A DNA stretch of 7,354 nucleotides from an uncultured Solobacterium sp. (GTDB taxonomy: Bacteria > Bacillota_I > Bacilli_A > Erysipelotrichales > Erysipelotrichaceae), in assembly GCA_905194705.1 (NCBI GenBank), contig CAJJTI010000094.1:1-7354 (forward strand). Reading direction: 5' to 3'. A program made the translations under genes and the position numbers. The notes under the pieces were generated by a model. That model was not told the DNA's origin and did no database searches. It worked only from the letters and a program-made list of their open reading frames with translations. Positions 1 through 6,880 of this stretch are shown piece by piece (positions within the stretch are counted from its first letter, which is position 1; every line of letters begins with the position of its first letter).

Positions 1-1
1 G

Positions 2-2317
2 AAGTATTTTGGAAAACTTGTTACTCCTCTTGTACCTAATTCTATGCAAGTTGCATTTATCAATAATTTAGAGAAAATCATTCAAAAAGGTGAAGATAAA
101 GCACTATTAATATCAGCTACAGGTACTGGTAAAACATATGCTTCAGCTTTTGCAATGCGTGATTTAGGATTTAAACGAGTTTTATTTTTAGTACATCGAA
201 ATCAAATTGTTAAACAAGCAAAGAAATCCTTTGAACGTGTTTTTGGTAATACTAGAACTATGGGAATTGTTTCTGGAGAAAGTCGTGATTTTGATAAAGA
301 TTATATTTTTGCGACTATTCAAACAATGAGTAAAGAAGACATTTATAGTCAATATGATAAATCTTATTTTGATGCGATTGTATTTGATGAAGCACATCAT
401 ACTTCGGCAAGTTCATATAAAAGAATTATGGATTATTTTAAACCTAAATTTACTTTAGGTATGACAGCGACACCAGATAAACGAGATGATCAATTTGCAG
501 GTAAGAATATATATGAGCTATTTAATCATCAAATAGCATATGAAATTCGATTGCAAGAAGCTCTAGAAGAAGACTTACTATGCCCATTTCATTATTTTGG
601 TATTACAGATATAGCAATGCATGATAGTGAAGCGACATATACAAATATTGATGATTTTCGTTATTTAACAAGTGATGAAAGAGTAACAAGGGTAATGGAA
701 CAAGCTAGATATTACGGTCATAGTGGTAATAGAGTAAAAGGATTAATTTTTTGTAGCCGTGTTGAAGAAGCAAAAGAATTATCCAAAAAGTTTAATGAAC
801 GTGGATGGCGTACAATTGCTTTATCAGGCACAAATAGTGAAAAAGAAAGAGAAAACGCAATTGATAGACTTGTCATGGATACTGAAGTGAATGATAAAGG
901 TGAAAGTCAATTAGACTATATTCTTTCAGTAGACGTATTCTCTGAAGGCGTGGATATTGTTGAAATTAATCAAGTTATCATGTTAAGACCAACAGAATCA
1001 CCTATTGTTTTTATTCAACAATTAGGTAGAGGTTTAAGAAAAGCAAAAGAAAAAGAATTTGTTGTAATATTAGATTTTATTGGTAATTACACAAACAACT
1101 TTATGATTCCAATTGCTTTATCAGGTGATAGAACTTATAACAAAGATAATATAAGAAGATATGTACTTGAAGGCACAAGAATGATACCAGGTGCTAGTAC
1201 GCTTCATTTTGATGAAATATCTAGAAAGAAGATATTCAAAGCAATTGATAATGCAAATTTTAGTGATATAAAACTTATTAAAGAAAATTATATTAATCTT
1301 AAAAATAAGTTGGGCTATATACCAAGATTAATTGATTTTGATCGTTTTGGTGAAATGGATGTTCTTCGTATCTTTGATAATAATAGTTTAGGTTCATATT
1401 ATAAATTCTTAATGAAGTATGAAAAAGAATATACTATTCGTTTGAATGAGACAGAAGAAAAATTCATTGAGTTTATTTCTAAAAAATTAGCAAATGGTAA
1501 AAGAATGCTAGATTTAGAAATGATTAATTGTATCCTGATTTATAGAAATCACTTGTTTGCTAGACTTAAAGAAATATTAAAAGAAAAATATACACATGAA
1601 TTAACAGAACTTGAAAAGACTAGTATTAAAAATATATTAACAAATGAATTCCCGACTGGTTCGCAAGCTAAAACATATGAAAAATGTATATTTATTGAAC
1701 AAGATGGTGATGATTTCAGAGTGGCAAAAGAATTTGATCAAATGCTTGAAAATCAGGCTTTCAAAAATATGATTCAAGAATTAATAACATTTGGATTATC
1801 TAGATATCAAACACAATATTCTAATACTTATCAAGACACTTCACTTGTTCTATATAAGAAATATACATATGAAGATGTATGCCGATTATTAAATTGGGAG
1901 CATGGAGAAGTTGCTTTAAATATTGGTGGTTATAAATATGATAAGCACACAAAAACATTCCCAGTATTCATCAATTACGATAAAGCAGATGATATTAGTG
2001 CGACAACAAAATATGAAGACCATTTTATAAATAATGCAACGCTTGTGGCAATATCAAAAAGTGGACGAAGTATTAAGTCAGAAGATGTACAGAATTTTTT
2101 GCATGCATATGAAAGAGGTATTAAAGTGCCACTTTTTGTCAGAAAAAACAAAGATGATAAAGTTTCTAAAGAGTTTTATTTCTTAGGATATATGAATGCT
2201 AGTGATAAAACAGAAGAAATAATTATGCCAGGCACAACAAAATCAGCTGTGGAAATTGAGTGGAATTTAAAAGCGCCTGTACGTGAAGATATTTATGAAT
2301 ATATTGTAAAGGAATAA
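2..2317 (+). CDS. DEAD/DEAH-box helicase with C-terminal DUF3427 region (5' partial)
   Basis: This is a superfamily 2 helicase predicted to act on DNA with ATP. The reading frame is open to the left edge and no stop separates the edge from the ATG at 44. That ATG encodes the Met of a conserved PNxMQ Q-motif, so it is internal and the true start lies outside the window. Numbering from that Met, the helicase motifs are Walker A ATGTGKT (25-31), DEAH (115-118), TATP (141-144), a motif V-like SEGVDIVEIN, and motif VI QLGRGLR (326-332). Residues from about 385 match the DUF3427 family pattern (IPRLIDFDRFGEMD, KFIEFISKKLANGKR). The C-terminal end, from about 607, has the family pattern YEDVCRLLNW followed by TKYEDHF and SKSGRS. 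Members of this family are typically 900-1000 residues with an N-terminal PLD-like nuclease domain. With about 771 residues visible, that domain would be upstream and cannot be confirmed. The Nudix gene starts 3 nt after the stop. Restriction-like defence or DNA repair are inferences. Confidence 0.93.
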   Translation, partial: KYFGKLVTPLVPNSMQVAFINNLEKIIQKGEDKALLISATGTGKTYASAFAMRDLGFKRVLFLVHRNQIVKQAKKSFERVFGNTRTMGIVSGESRDFDKDYIFATIQTMSKEDIYSQYDKSYFDAIVFDEAHHTSASSYKRIMDYFKPKFTLGMTATPDKRDDQFAGKNIYELFNHQIAYEIRLQEALEEDLLCPFHYFGITDIAMHDSEATYTNIDDFRYLTSDERVTRVMEQARYYGHSGNRVKGLIFCSRVEEAKELSKKFNERGWRTIALSGTNSEKERENAIDRLVMDTEVNDKGESQLDYILSVDVFSEGVDIVEINQVIMLRPTESPIVFIQQLGRGLRKAKEKEFVVILDFIGNYTNNFMIPIALSGDRTYNKDNIRRYVLEGTRMIPGASTLHFDEISRKKIFKAIDNANFSDIKLIKENYINLKNKLGYIPRLIDFDRFGEMDVLRIFDNNSLGSYYKFLMKYEKEYTIRLNETEEKFIEFISKKLANGKRMLDLEMINCILIYRNHLFARLKEILKEKYTHELTELEKTSIKNILTNEFPTGSQAKTYEKCIFIEQDGDDFRVAKEFDQMLENQAFKNMIQELITFGLSRYQTQYSNTYQDTSLVLYKKYTYEDVCRLLNWEHGEVALNIGGYKYDKHTKTFPVFINYDKADDISATTKYEDHFINNATLVAISKSGRSIKSEDVQNFLHAYERGIKVPLFVRKNKDDKVSKEFYFLGYMNASDKTEEIIMPGTTKSAVEIEWNLKAPVREDIYEYIVKE

Positions 2318-2320
2318 AAA

Positions 2321-2713
2321 ATGGATAAGAAGAATATAAAAGTAGTAGCTGCCGTAATAAAAAATGGCAATAAAATATATGCAACACAAAGAGGATATGG
2401 CGAATTTAAAGGTGGTTGGGAGTTTCCTGGTGGAAAAATAGAACAAGGTGAAACAAGTCAAGAAGCTCTTGTTCGTGAAATAGAAGAAGAATTAGAAACC
2501 AAAATAAAAGTAAATGATTTAATCGATACAATTAAATATGATTACCCAACATTTCATCTTAGTATGGAATGCTTTTGGTGTGAAATTGTAAAAGGCAACC
2601 TCGTTTTATTAGAGGCAGAAGCTGCAAAATGGTTAACTAAAGAAGAATTATATTCAGTAGATTGGTTGCCTGCAGACTTATTATTAATACCTAAAATAGA
2701 GGGGAATTTATAA
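2321..2713 (+). CDS. MutT-type Nudix hydrolase ((deoxy)nucleoside triphosphate pyrophosphohydrolase)
   Basis: This cytosolic Nudix enzyme of 130 residues is the usual length for MutT/8-oxo-dGTP diphosphatase relatives. Such enzymes hydrolyse damaged or non-canonical nucleoside triphosphates to the monophosphate and pyrophosphate. The N-terminus KVVAAVI and the stretch GGWEFPGGK (31-39) are typical of the MutT branch. The Nudix box runs from G38 through E44, R52-E53 and E56-E57, so all metal-binding acidic residues are present. The usual Gly after REUxEEx is Glu59, a common variation. The C-terminal WLTKEEL...VDWLPAD motif is also typical, so the protein is complete. An AAAGGA ribosome binding site at 2308-2313 sits inside the end of the helicase gene, 7 nt before the ATG, which suggests translational coupling. 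Substrate preference (8-oxo-dGTP versus another nucleotide) is not visible. No terminator is evident before the convergent MerR gene. Confidence 0.93.
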   Translation: MDKKNIKVVAAVIKNGNKIYATQRGYGEFKGGWEFPGGKIEQGETSQEALVREIEEELETKIKVNDLIDTIKYDYPTFHLSMECFWCEIVKGNLVLLEAEAAKWLTKEELYSVDWLPADLLLIPKIEGNL

Positions 2714-2715
2714 AT

Positions 2716-2798
2716 TTACACTTTTCAATAAAAATTAGTGGTCAAAAATTACACTTTTCAATAAAAAATACACACTTAAAATTACAGTTTTCAAAAAA
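2716..2798. repeat. Three direct repeats at 33-nt period, possible IS21-type terminal repeat remnant
   Basis: The 19-nt motif TTACACTTTTCAATAAAAA occurs exactly at 2716-2734 and again at 2749-2767. A degenerate copy, TTACAGTTTTCAAAAAA, is at 2782-2798. The starts are separated by exactly 33 nt each time. The second copy is preceded by GTGGTCAAAAA. The array begins just after the Nudix stop codon and ends at the MerR stop codon, filling the whole gap between the convergent genes. From memory of the family, IS21-like elements in low-GC bacteria carry multiple terminal repeats of this GTGGTCAAAA...ACACTTTT style. No istA or istB is visible, so this would be a solo end or scar. The repeat structure is certain; the IS21 assignment is an inference. 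A binding-site array is the alternative. Confidence 0.6.
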
Positions 2799-2799
2799 C

Positions 2800-3558
2800 T
2801 CAATTGCGTTTGACAATGAATTCTACACAGATAAAATCATTTTCTTCTTCAGTATGATTTTCTGCGACTTGATAAATAAAACAGTCACTGATAATTTGAT
2901 ATCCTAATTTGTTAATGCTTTTTGCCAGTTTATGTACTTCTTTTGGAGTGATTACTTCAGCAACAGGAGTAGTTTTATAAAAACGAAATAAAGTAACATC
3001 ATTGTAAGAAATAGGTGTAATAGACAAAGAAGGAACATTTCTTGTGAGGAGTACACCAATATCATTTGGATAGTTATCTTGAAAAATAATATTATTTTCC
3101 ACGCGTAATACAGCACGAGAAACACCAATCATCTTAAAAATATCAGGATATTTTTCGCTTGTTTGAGAAGAGTTTGGATAAAAATATAGTTCATCAAAGT
3201 GAATGATATCATATTTTTTCTTTTCTTTTATACTTTGAAATATAGAAGAAATATCTTTAGTGTATTTTATTTTTTCTTTCAGCCATATTTCTTGATTTTC
3301 AAGTTCTGAAATTTTAGATTCAAGTTTTTCACAAATATCATTAATATCAGTTAAATTAATATATTGTAAAACTTCATCTAATGGAATTCCTAAACTGTTA
3401 TAGGATCTAGCCATAACCATTAAGAAAATATCATGATTTGTGTAAGTTCTATAATTGTTTTCTTCATTACGTTGAGGATGAATAATGTTTTTCTTTTCAT
3501 AAAAGCGAATCATTTGTTCACTGATTCCCGTTAAAGCTTTTGCATCTTTTATATTCAT
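2800..3558 (-). CDS. MerR-family transcriptional regulator
   Basis: This is a DNA-binding one-component regulator of 252 residues from the chosen start. The N-terminal winged helix-turn-helix MNIKDAKALTGISEQMIRF leads into YEKKNIIHP and the wing NNYRTYTNHDI, ending at about residue 65. A long charged helix follows (about 72-115, with ICEKLESKISELENQ), as expected for the MerR dimerisation coiled coil. Residues about 120-252 form a putative effector-binding domain, perhaps of the BmrR/GyrI-like type, with no paired Cys metal site. This argues for an organic ligand rather than a metal, though the ligand is unknown. The frame extends upstream to 3609, but the added 17 residues are AT-driven and lack the family pattern. 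The Met at 3558 starts the canonical HTH, with a modest AAGG 12 nt upstream. The gene is divergent from the flavoprotein, and their shared promoter region has the MerR-type long spacer, so it probably regulates that gene and itself. Confidence 0.92.
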   Translation of the reverse strand: MNIKDAKALTGISEQMIRFYEKKNIIHPQRNEENNYRTYTNHDIFLMVMARSYNSLGIPLDEVLQYINLTDINDICEKLESKISELENQEIWLKEKIKYTKDISSIFQSIKEKKKYDIIHFDELYFYPNSSQTSEKYPDIFKMIGVSRAVLRVENNIIFQDNYPNDIGVLLTRNVPSLSITPISYNDVTLFRFYKTTPVAEVITPKEVHKLAKSINKLGYQIISDCFIYQVAENHTEEENDFICVEFIVKRN

Positions 3559-3566
3559 AAATTTTC

Positions 3567-3597
3567 TTGACCTTGTAATTATTATAATCTTTATAGT
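3567..3597 (+). promoter_or_regulatory. Predicted MerR-regulated promoter of the flavoprotein gene (19-nt spacer)
   Basis: A -35 box TTGACC (3567-3572) and a -10 box TATAGT (3592-3597) are separated by 19 nt instead of the usual 17. This elongated spacing is characteristic of promoters that MerR proteins activate by DNA twisting. The expected start of transcription is near 3604, giving a leader of about 33 nt. The spacer is AT-rich and holds the perfect 8-nt palindrome ATTATAAT (3581-3588), but I see no strong long dyad centred exactly on the spacer. The regulator encoded immediately upstream on the other strand is the natural activator. No mapping data are available. Confidence 0.55.
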
Positions 3598-3611
3598 AAA
3601 AATAGTCACAA
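3581..3611 (-). promoter_or_regulatory. Possible promoter of the MerR gene, overlapping the divergent promoter
   Basis: Read on the minus strand, TTGTGA (plus positions 3606-3611) lies 19 nt from TATAAT (plus positions 3581-3586). The -10 box falls inside the spacer of the predicted flavoprotein promoter. A regulator bound there could therefore act on both genes and repress its own. The leader would be very short, about 16 nt. A weak -35 box and the AT-richness of the region keep confidence low. Confidence 0.3.
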
Positions 3612-3625
3612 GTTTTTAATTGTGC

Positions 3626-3632
3626 AGGAGGG
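3626..3632 (+). promoter_or_regulatory. Ribosome binding site fixing the flavoprotein start at 3637
   Basis: AGGAGGG ends 4 nt before the ATG at 3637. The in-frame GTG at 3622 precedes this site and would place it inside the coding region. The ATG at 3637 is therefore the start, which also gives a clean lipoprotein signal peptide. Confidence 0.85.
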
Positions 3633-3636
3633 ATTT

Positions 3637-6045
3637 ATGAGAAAGCTATTTTCAAGCATGCTTGCCTTATTTATGGCTTTTTCTGTTGCTGGATGTTCAT
3701 CAAATACACCTTCAGAAACAGGAACGTTTAAAGCTGGAACGTATAGTGCAAGCGAACAGGGATTTGGTGGTGAAGTAAATGTTACTATCACAACCGATAC
3801 TTCTAAGATTACGGATGTAGTTATTGTTGGAGAAAAGGAAACACCTGAAAAAGGTGGAGTAGCTATGGAACAGATGCAATCCGCTATCTTAGAAAAACAA
3901 ACAAGTGATGTTGATTTAATTAGTGGATCAACCATTACAAGCGAAGCAGTTAAAAAAGCTGCCGAGAAAGCAATTGCTGAAGCAAAAGGAGAAGAGATTG
4001 CTGAAGCAAGTGGTGAAGTCAAAATGCAACCAGGAGAATATGATGCAGAAAGCTATGGATTCTTCATGGGTTGGTCTGACAAAGTTAGAGTAACAGTTGA
4101 TGAAAGCTCAATTGTAAGCATTGAATGGAATCCTGATGTTACTTCTGGCGATACTCCACCAATGTTAGATACTGTTGAGAAAAATTTATTTCCAAGAATC
4201 ATTGAAAATCAATCAGTAGCTGTCGATGGTGTGACAGGAGCTACAGCAACATCTACAGCTGTTAAAAGTGCTGTAAAAGATGCTTTAAAACAAGCATTGG
4301 TTGCTGGAGGAAGTAATGAAGCTTTAGTATCAGCTTTTGAAAAAACAACAGAAAAAGAATCTAAGACAGAAACACTGGATACAGATGTATTGGTTATTGG
4401 TTTAGGTGGTTCAGGAACATATACTGCTTTGCAGGCTGCTGAACAAGGATTAAATGTTTTGGCAATTGAAAAGCAGGGAAGATATGGTGGAACAACTGCA
4501 TTGACTTCTGAAATTGAATCAATTAACCCACCTCGTATTAAAGAAAAATATAATGATGGTAAAGATTACACAGATGCAGATGCTATGAAAACTGCCTGGA
4601 AAGAATATGTTGAAAACGATGAAAAAGAAGAAATGTTAGATTTATTCTTTGAACAGAGTGGACCAGCATTAGACTGGCTGTCTTTAGATCATAATATTGA
4701 ATTTGATTACAAGGCACAGGCAGGATTTACTCCTTCTGACTGGTATGAAGTTAAATTCCAATGGTATCCAAATAAAAAAGAAGGTGACCCTCGAGTATTC
4801 GGTGCTAATAAAGCAGAAATCGCTGCAGATTTTGATTCATTAATTAATGATTATACAAAAGCTGGTGGAAAATATATGTTAGAGACAACAGCATATGAAC
4901 TCATTATGGGTGATGATGGATCTGTTAAAGGTGTAAAAGCTAAAAATAATATTGATGGTACAGAATATACAATTAATGCTAAAGCTGTAGTATTAGCTAC
5001 AGGTGGATTCTTAGGAAGTGGAGAAATGACAGAAAAGTATTTATCTGACGAATATTATCCACTAAAAGGATCATGGAATTGCTATGGTTCTAAAGGTAAT
5101 GATGGAACTATGCTTGAACAGGCAATTGAAAATGGTGCAGCTACTTATAATATTGGTATGCCACCAGAAGTACATATGTCTGGAAGTGCTCAAGTAATTG
5201 CACCATCTGCTGGATATGAAATTCATGAAATTGAAGGTGTTGAAGGAAACTTTACGGGTGTTCAACAAGTTTGGTCTATAGCAGATCTTCCTACATATTT
5301 AGGTATTTCTTCTAACTCTTTGGCTGTTGCTCCTACTGGTAAGCGTTTTTCAAGTGAAACAGGTATTGCTATGCTTGATCCTTGGAAAGCAGGTCCAACA
5401 TACTATAGTATCTGGTCAACAGAACAGTTAAATGATATTAAAGATAATGGTTTCAAATACAATATGGATGGAGTAGCTTCGGGATTCTTAGGCTATTGTG
5501 GTGCTATCCCAGAAAATACACCATTACCTGAAACATTTGATGTGCTACAAACTGGTATTGATATGGGCTTTATTTATAAAGCAGATACAATCGAAGATTT
5601 AGCAAAGGCAATTGGCGTAGATGCAGCAACATTAAACGAAACAGTAGAAACATATAATGGTTATTGCGAAAAAGGAACAGATGAAGAATTTGGTAAAGAT
5701 GCAAGTTTCTTGGAAAAGATAGGTGAAGGTCCTTATTATGCTATTAAAATGGCTTCTTACTCTTATAACACTGTTGCAGGTTTAGATATCAATGCAAACT
5801 TCCAGGTATTAAATGAAGATGGAAATGCAATTGAAGGATTGTTTGCAGTAGGCAGTGATTCTGCAGGTGTATTATTCAGTGAAAAGAAACCTTATGTAAC
5901 ATATGGTGGTGCTAATAATGGTTGGGCATTAACATCAGGCTATGTTTGTGGTGTAACCGTAGCTGACTATATTAACGGAACAAGTGAAGCGGCTGAAAAG
6001 TTAAGTTCTTCTGTATTAAAAGAATTTGGCGGTTTTGACAAGTAA
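3637..6045 (+). CDS. Secreted lipoprotein flavin reductase: two FMN-binding domains plus FAD_binding_2 domain
   Basis: This 802-residue extracytoplasmic flavoprotein resembles fumarate/urocanate reductase-like enzymes. The signal peptide MRKLFSSMLALFMAFSVAGC ends in a lipobox with lipidated Cys20. Two FMN_bind domains follow, at about 34-112 and 133-217. Each carries the ApbE flavinylation pattern Dxx[ST]GxT: D93-L-I-S-G-S-T99 and D197-G-V-T-G-A-T203, where the final Thr should carry FMN. The FAD domain starts at about 248 with VIGLGGSG (253-260), the ribose-binding Glu278, VLATGGF (452-458), and ends with GLFAVGSD (734-741) and GGANNGWALTSG (757-768). Known relatives pass electrons through FMN to FAD and reduce an unsaturated organic acceptor in anaerobic respiration. 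Here GKRF (568-571) is followed by SSETGIA, with Ala578 where flavocytochrome c3 has its proton-donating Arg402. The C-terminal GANR-type arginine is also not seen. The substrate is therefore unknown. No apbE gene is in the window. Confidence 0.9.
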   Translation: MRKLFSSMLALFMAFSVAGCSSNTPSETGTFKAGTYSASEQGFGGEVNVTITTDTSKITDVVIVGEKETPEKGGVAMEQMQSAILEKQTSDVDLISGSTITSEAVKKAAEKAIAEAKGEEIAEASGEVKMQPGEYDAESYGFFMGWSDKVRVTVDESSIVSIEWNPDVTSGDTPPMLDTVEKNLFPRIIENQSVAVDGVTGATATSTAVKSAVKDALKQALVAGGSNEALVSAFEKTTEKESKTETLDTDVLVIGLGGSGTYTALQAAEQGLNVLAIEKQGRYGGTTALTSEIESINPPRIKEKYNDGKDYTDADAMKTAWKEYVENDEKEEMLDLFFEQSGPALDWLSLDHNIEFDYKAQAGFTPSDWYEVKFQWYPNKKEGDPRVFGANKAEIAADFDSLINDYTKAGGKYMLETTAYELIMGDDGSVKGVKAKNNIDGTEYTINAKAVVLATGGFLGSGEMTEKYLSDEYYPLKGSWNCYGSKGNDGTMLEQAIENGAATYNIGMPPEVHMSGSAQVIAPSAGYEIHEIEGVEGNFTGVQQVWSIADLPTYLGISSNSLAVAPTGKRFSSETGIAMLDPWKAGPTYYSIWSTEQLNDIKDNGFKYNMDGVASGFLGYCGAIPENTPLPETFDVLQTGIDMGFIYKADTIEDLAKAIGVDAATLNETVETYNGYCEKGTDEEFGKDASFLEKIGEGPYYAIKMASYSYNTVAGLDINANFQVLNEDGNAIEGLFAVGSDSAGVLFSEKKPYVTYGGANNGWALTSGYVCGVTVADYINGTSEAAEKLSSSVLKEFGGFDK

Positions 6046-6054
6046 ATAAAAAAT

Positions 6055-6105
6055 GAAGAAGCTTGATAGTTGTATTTCTTGATACATAATCAAGCTTTTT
6101 CTTTT
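6055..6105 (+). terminator. Intrinsic terminator after the flavoprotein gene
   Basis: A 13-bp stem (6055-6067 pairing with 6089-6101, core AAGCTTGAT/ATCAAGCTT, one G-U pair) encloses a second 5-bp stem (TGTAT 6071-6075 with ATACA 6082-6086). The descending arm runs into the T-rich tract TTTTTCTTTT at 6096-6105. It lies 9 nt past the stop codon, so the flavoprotein is a single-gene transcript in this window. Confidence 0.88.
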
Positions 6106-6156
6106 GAAATGAATCGCATTTTTTGTAAAAATATAGTTCGTTAAAATATTTAGTAT

Positions 6157-6162
6157 TATAAT
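6157..6162 (+). promoter_or_regulatory. Possible -10 box upstream of azlC
   Basis: A consensus TATAAT lies 16 nt before the azlC start codon, in the 73-nt gap after the terminator. No good -35 box lies 16-18 nt upstream; the best sequence there is TAGTTC at 6134-6139. A start site from this box would leave a leader of only about 9-10 nt and would barely include the AAGGTGA ribosome binding site (6168-6174). The call is tentative. Confidence 0.3.
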
Positions 6163-6178
6163 TTTCCAAGGTGACTTT

Positions 6179-6880
6179 ATGAATAAAAAGAAATTCGTAA
6201 AAGGATTAAGAGATGGACTGCCAATAGGACTTGGATATCTTACGGTAAGTTTTGGGATAGGAATTGCGTGTCATAATGCGGGTTTAAATGCTTTTCAAGG
6301 ATTCTTGATGAGCTTTTTGAATAACGCTTCGGCTGGGGAATATGGTGGAATAACAGTAATAGCAGAAGATGCTGGAATGATAACAATCATACTCATGATG
6401 TGTATTATTAATGCAAGATATTTGTTAATGAGTTGTGTATTGAGTCAACATTTACCATTTGATACACCACTTGGCTGGAGATTATTAATAGGATTTGATG
6501 TAACTGATGAACTATTTGGTATAGCAATAGCAGAAACAGGAAAACTCAATGTCTGGTATTATCTTGGGGCAATGAGTGTTGCTTTACCAATGTGGAGTAT
6601 AGGAACAGTAATAGGAATATTAGTTGGAGATATATTACCTGCTTATGCTGTTAGTGCTTTTTCAGTAATGCTATTTGGCATGTTTATTGCCATTATTATT
6701 CCAGAAGGAAAGAAAAATAAGATTGTTCTTGGTTCTATAGTCATAAGCTTTGCATTAAGCTATTTTGCTTCAATTATTAAACCATTCAGAAATTTATCAG
6801 AAGGAATGAGAGTACTCATATTAACAGTAGTTATATCAAGTGTTGTAGCAGTGCTATTTCCTGTAAAGAGAGAAAACTAA
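6179..6880 (+). CDS. azlC: AzlC-family branched-chain amino acid exporter large subunit
   Basis: This integral cytoplasmic-membrane protein of 233 residues has the usual AzlC length. It partners with AzlD to export branched-chain amino acids or related compounds, as known for AzlCD and BrnFE. The family pattern is visible: GLPIGLGYLTVSFGIGI (13-29), the N78-A-R-Y-L-L-M-S85 segment, LSQHL, and F106-D-V-T-D-E-L112. Hydrophobic segments fall roughly at 15-32, 38-60, 66-90, 127-150, 155-175, 181-200 and 210-228. AAGGTGA at 6168-6174 ends 4 nt before the ATG and supports this start. The stop TAA shares its last A with the azlD ATG, a typical coupled pair. No Lrp/AsnC-type or other regulator is adjacent in the window, so its control and exact substrate are unknown. 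Confidence 0.93.
   Translation: MNKKKFVKGLRDGLPIGLGYLTVSFGIGIACHNAGLNAFQGFLMSFLNNASAGEYGGITVIAEDAGMITIILMMCIINARYLLMSCVLSQHLPFDTPLGWRLLIGFDVTDELFGIAIAETGKLNVWYYLGAMSVALPMWSIGTVIGILVGDILPAYAVSAFSVMLFGMFIAIIIPEGKKNKIVLGSIVISFALSYFASIIKPFRNLSEGMRVLILTVVISSVVAVLFPVKREN

Noticed and set aside
44..46. ATG as the start of the helicase gene
   Set aside because: The frame is open to the left edge, there is no ribosome binding site, and this Met lies inside the conserved PNxMQ motif just before Walker A.
2321..2713. Nudix gene truncated by the repeat element at its 3' end
   Set aside because: The 130-residue length and the intact C-terminal VDWLPAD motif fit a complete MutT-type protein; at most the last few residues were altered.
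2716..2798. CRISPR array
   Set aside because: There are only two exact units plus one decayed copy, the 14-nt gaps are too short for spacers, the sequence is low-complexity AT-rich, and no cas gene is present.
3567..3588. TTGACC with TATAAT at 3583-3588 as a promoter pair
   Set aside because: The spacer would be only 10 nt; TATAGT at 3592-3597 gives the MerR-type 19-nt spacing.
3559..3609. N-terminal extension of the MerR protein from 3609
   Set aside because: The extra residues precede the canonical MNIKDAKALTGIS start of the HTH, overlap the predicted promoters, and have no family similarity.
3622..3624. GTG as the start of the flavoprotein gene
   Set aside because: AGGAGGG lies downstream of it and correctly spaced before the ATG at 3637, which also gives a standard lipoprotein signal peptide.
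3607..3624. CACAA/TTGTG inverted repeat as an operator or leader hairpin
   Set aside because: The 5-bp arms with an 8-nt loop are close to chance in AT-rich sequence and lie downstream of the MerR-type spacer where the regulator would bind.
3606..4022. 138-codon open frame on the minus strand
   Set aside because: It lies entirely opposite the well-supported flavoprotein signal peptide and first FMN domain and has no recognisable motif. Other short minus-strand frames (188-400, 2267-2461, 5071-5268, 5972-6169) are likewise shadows.
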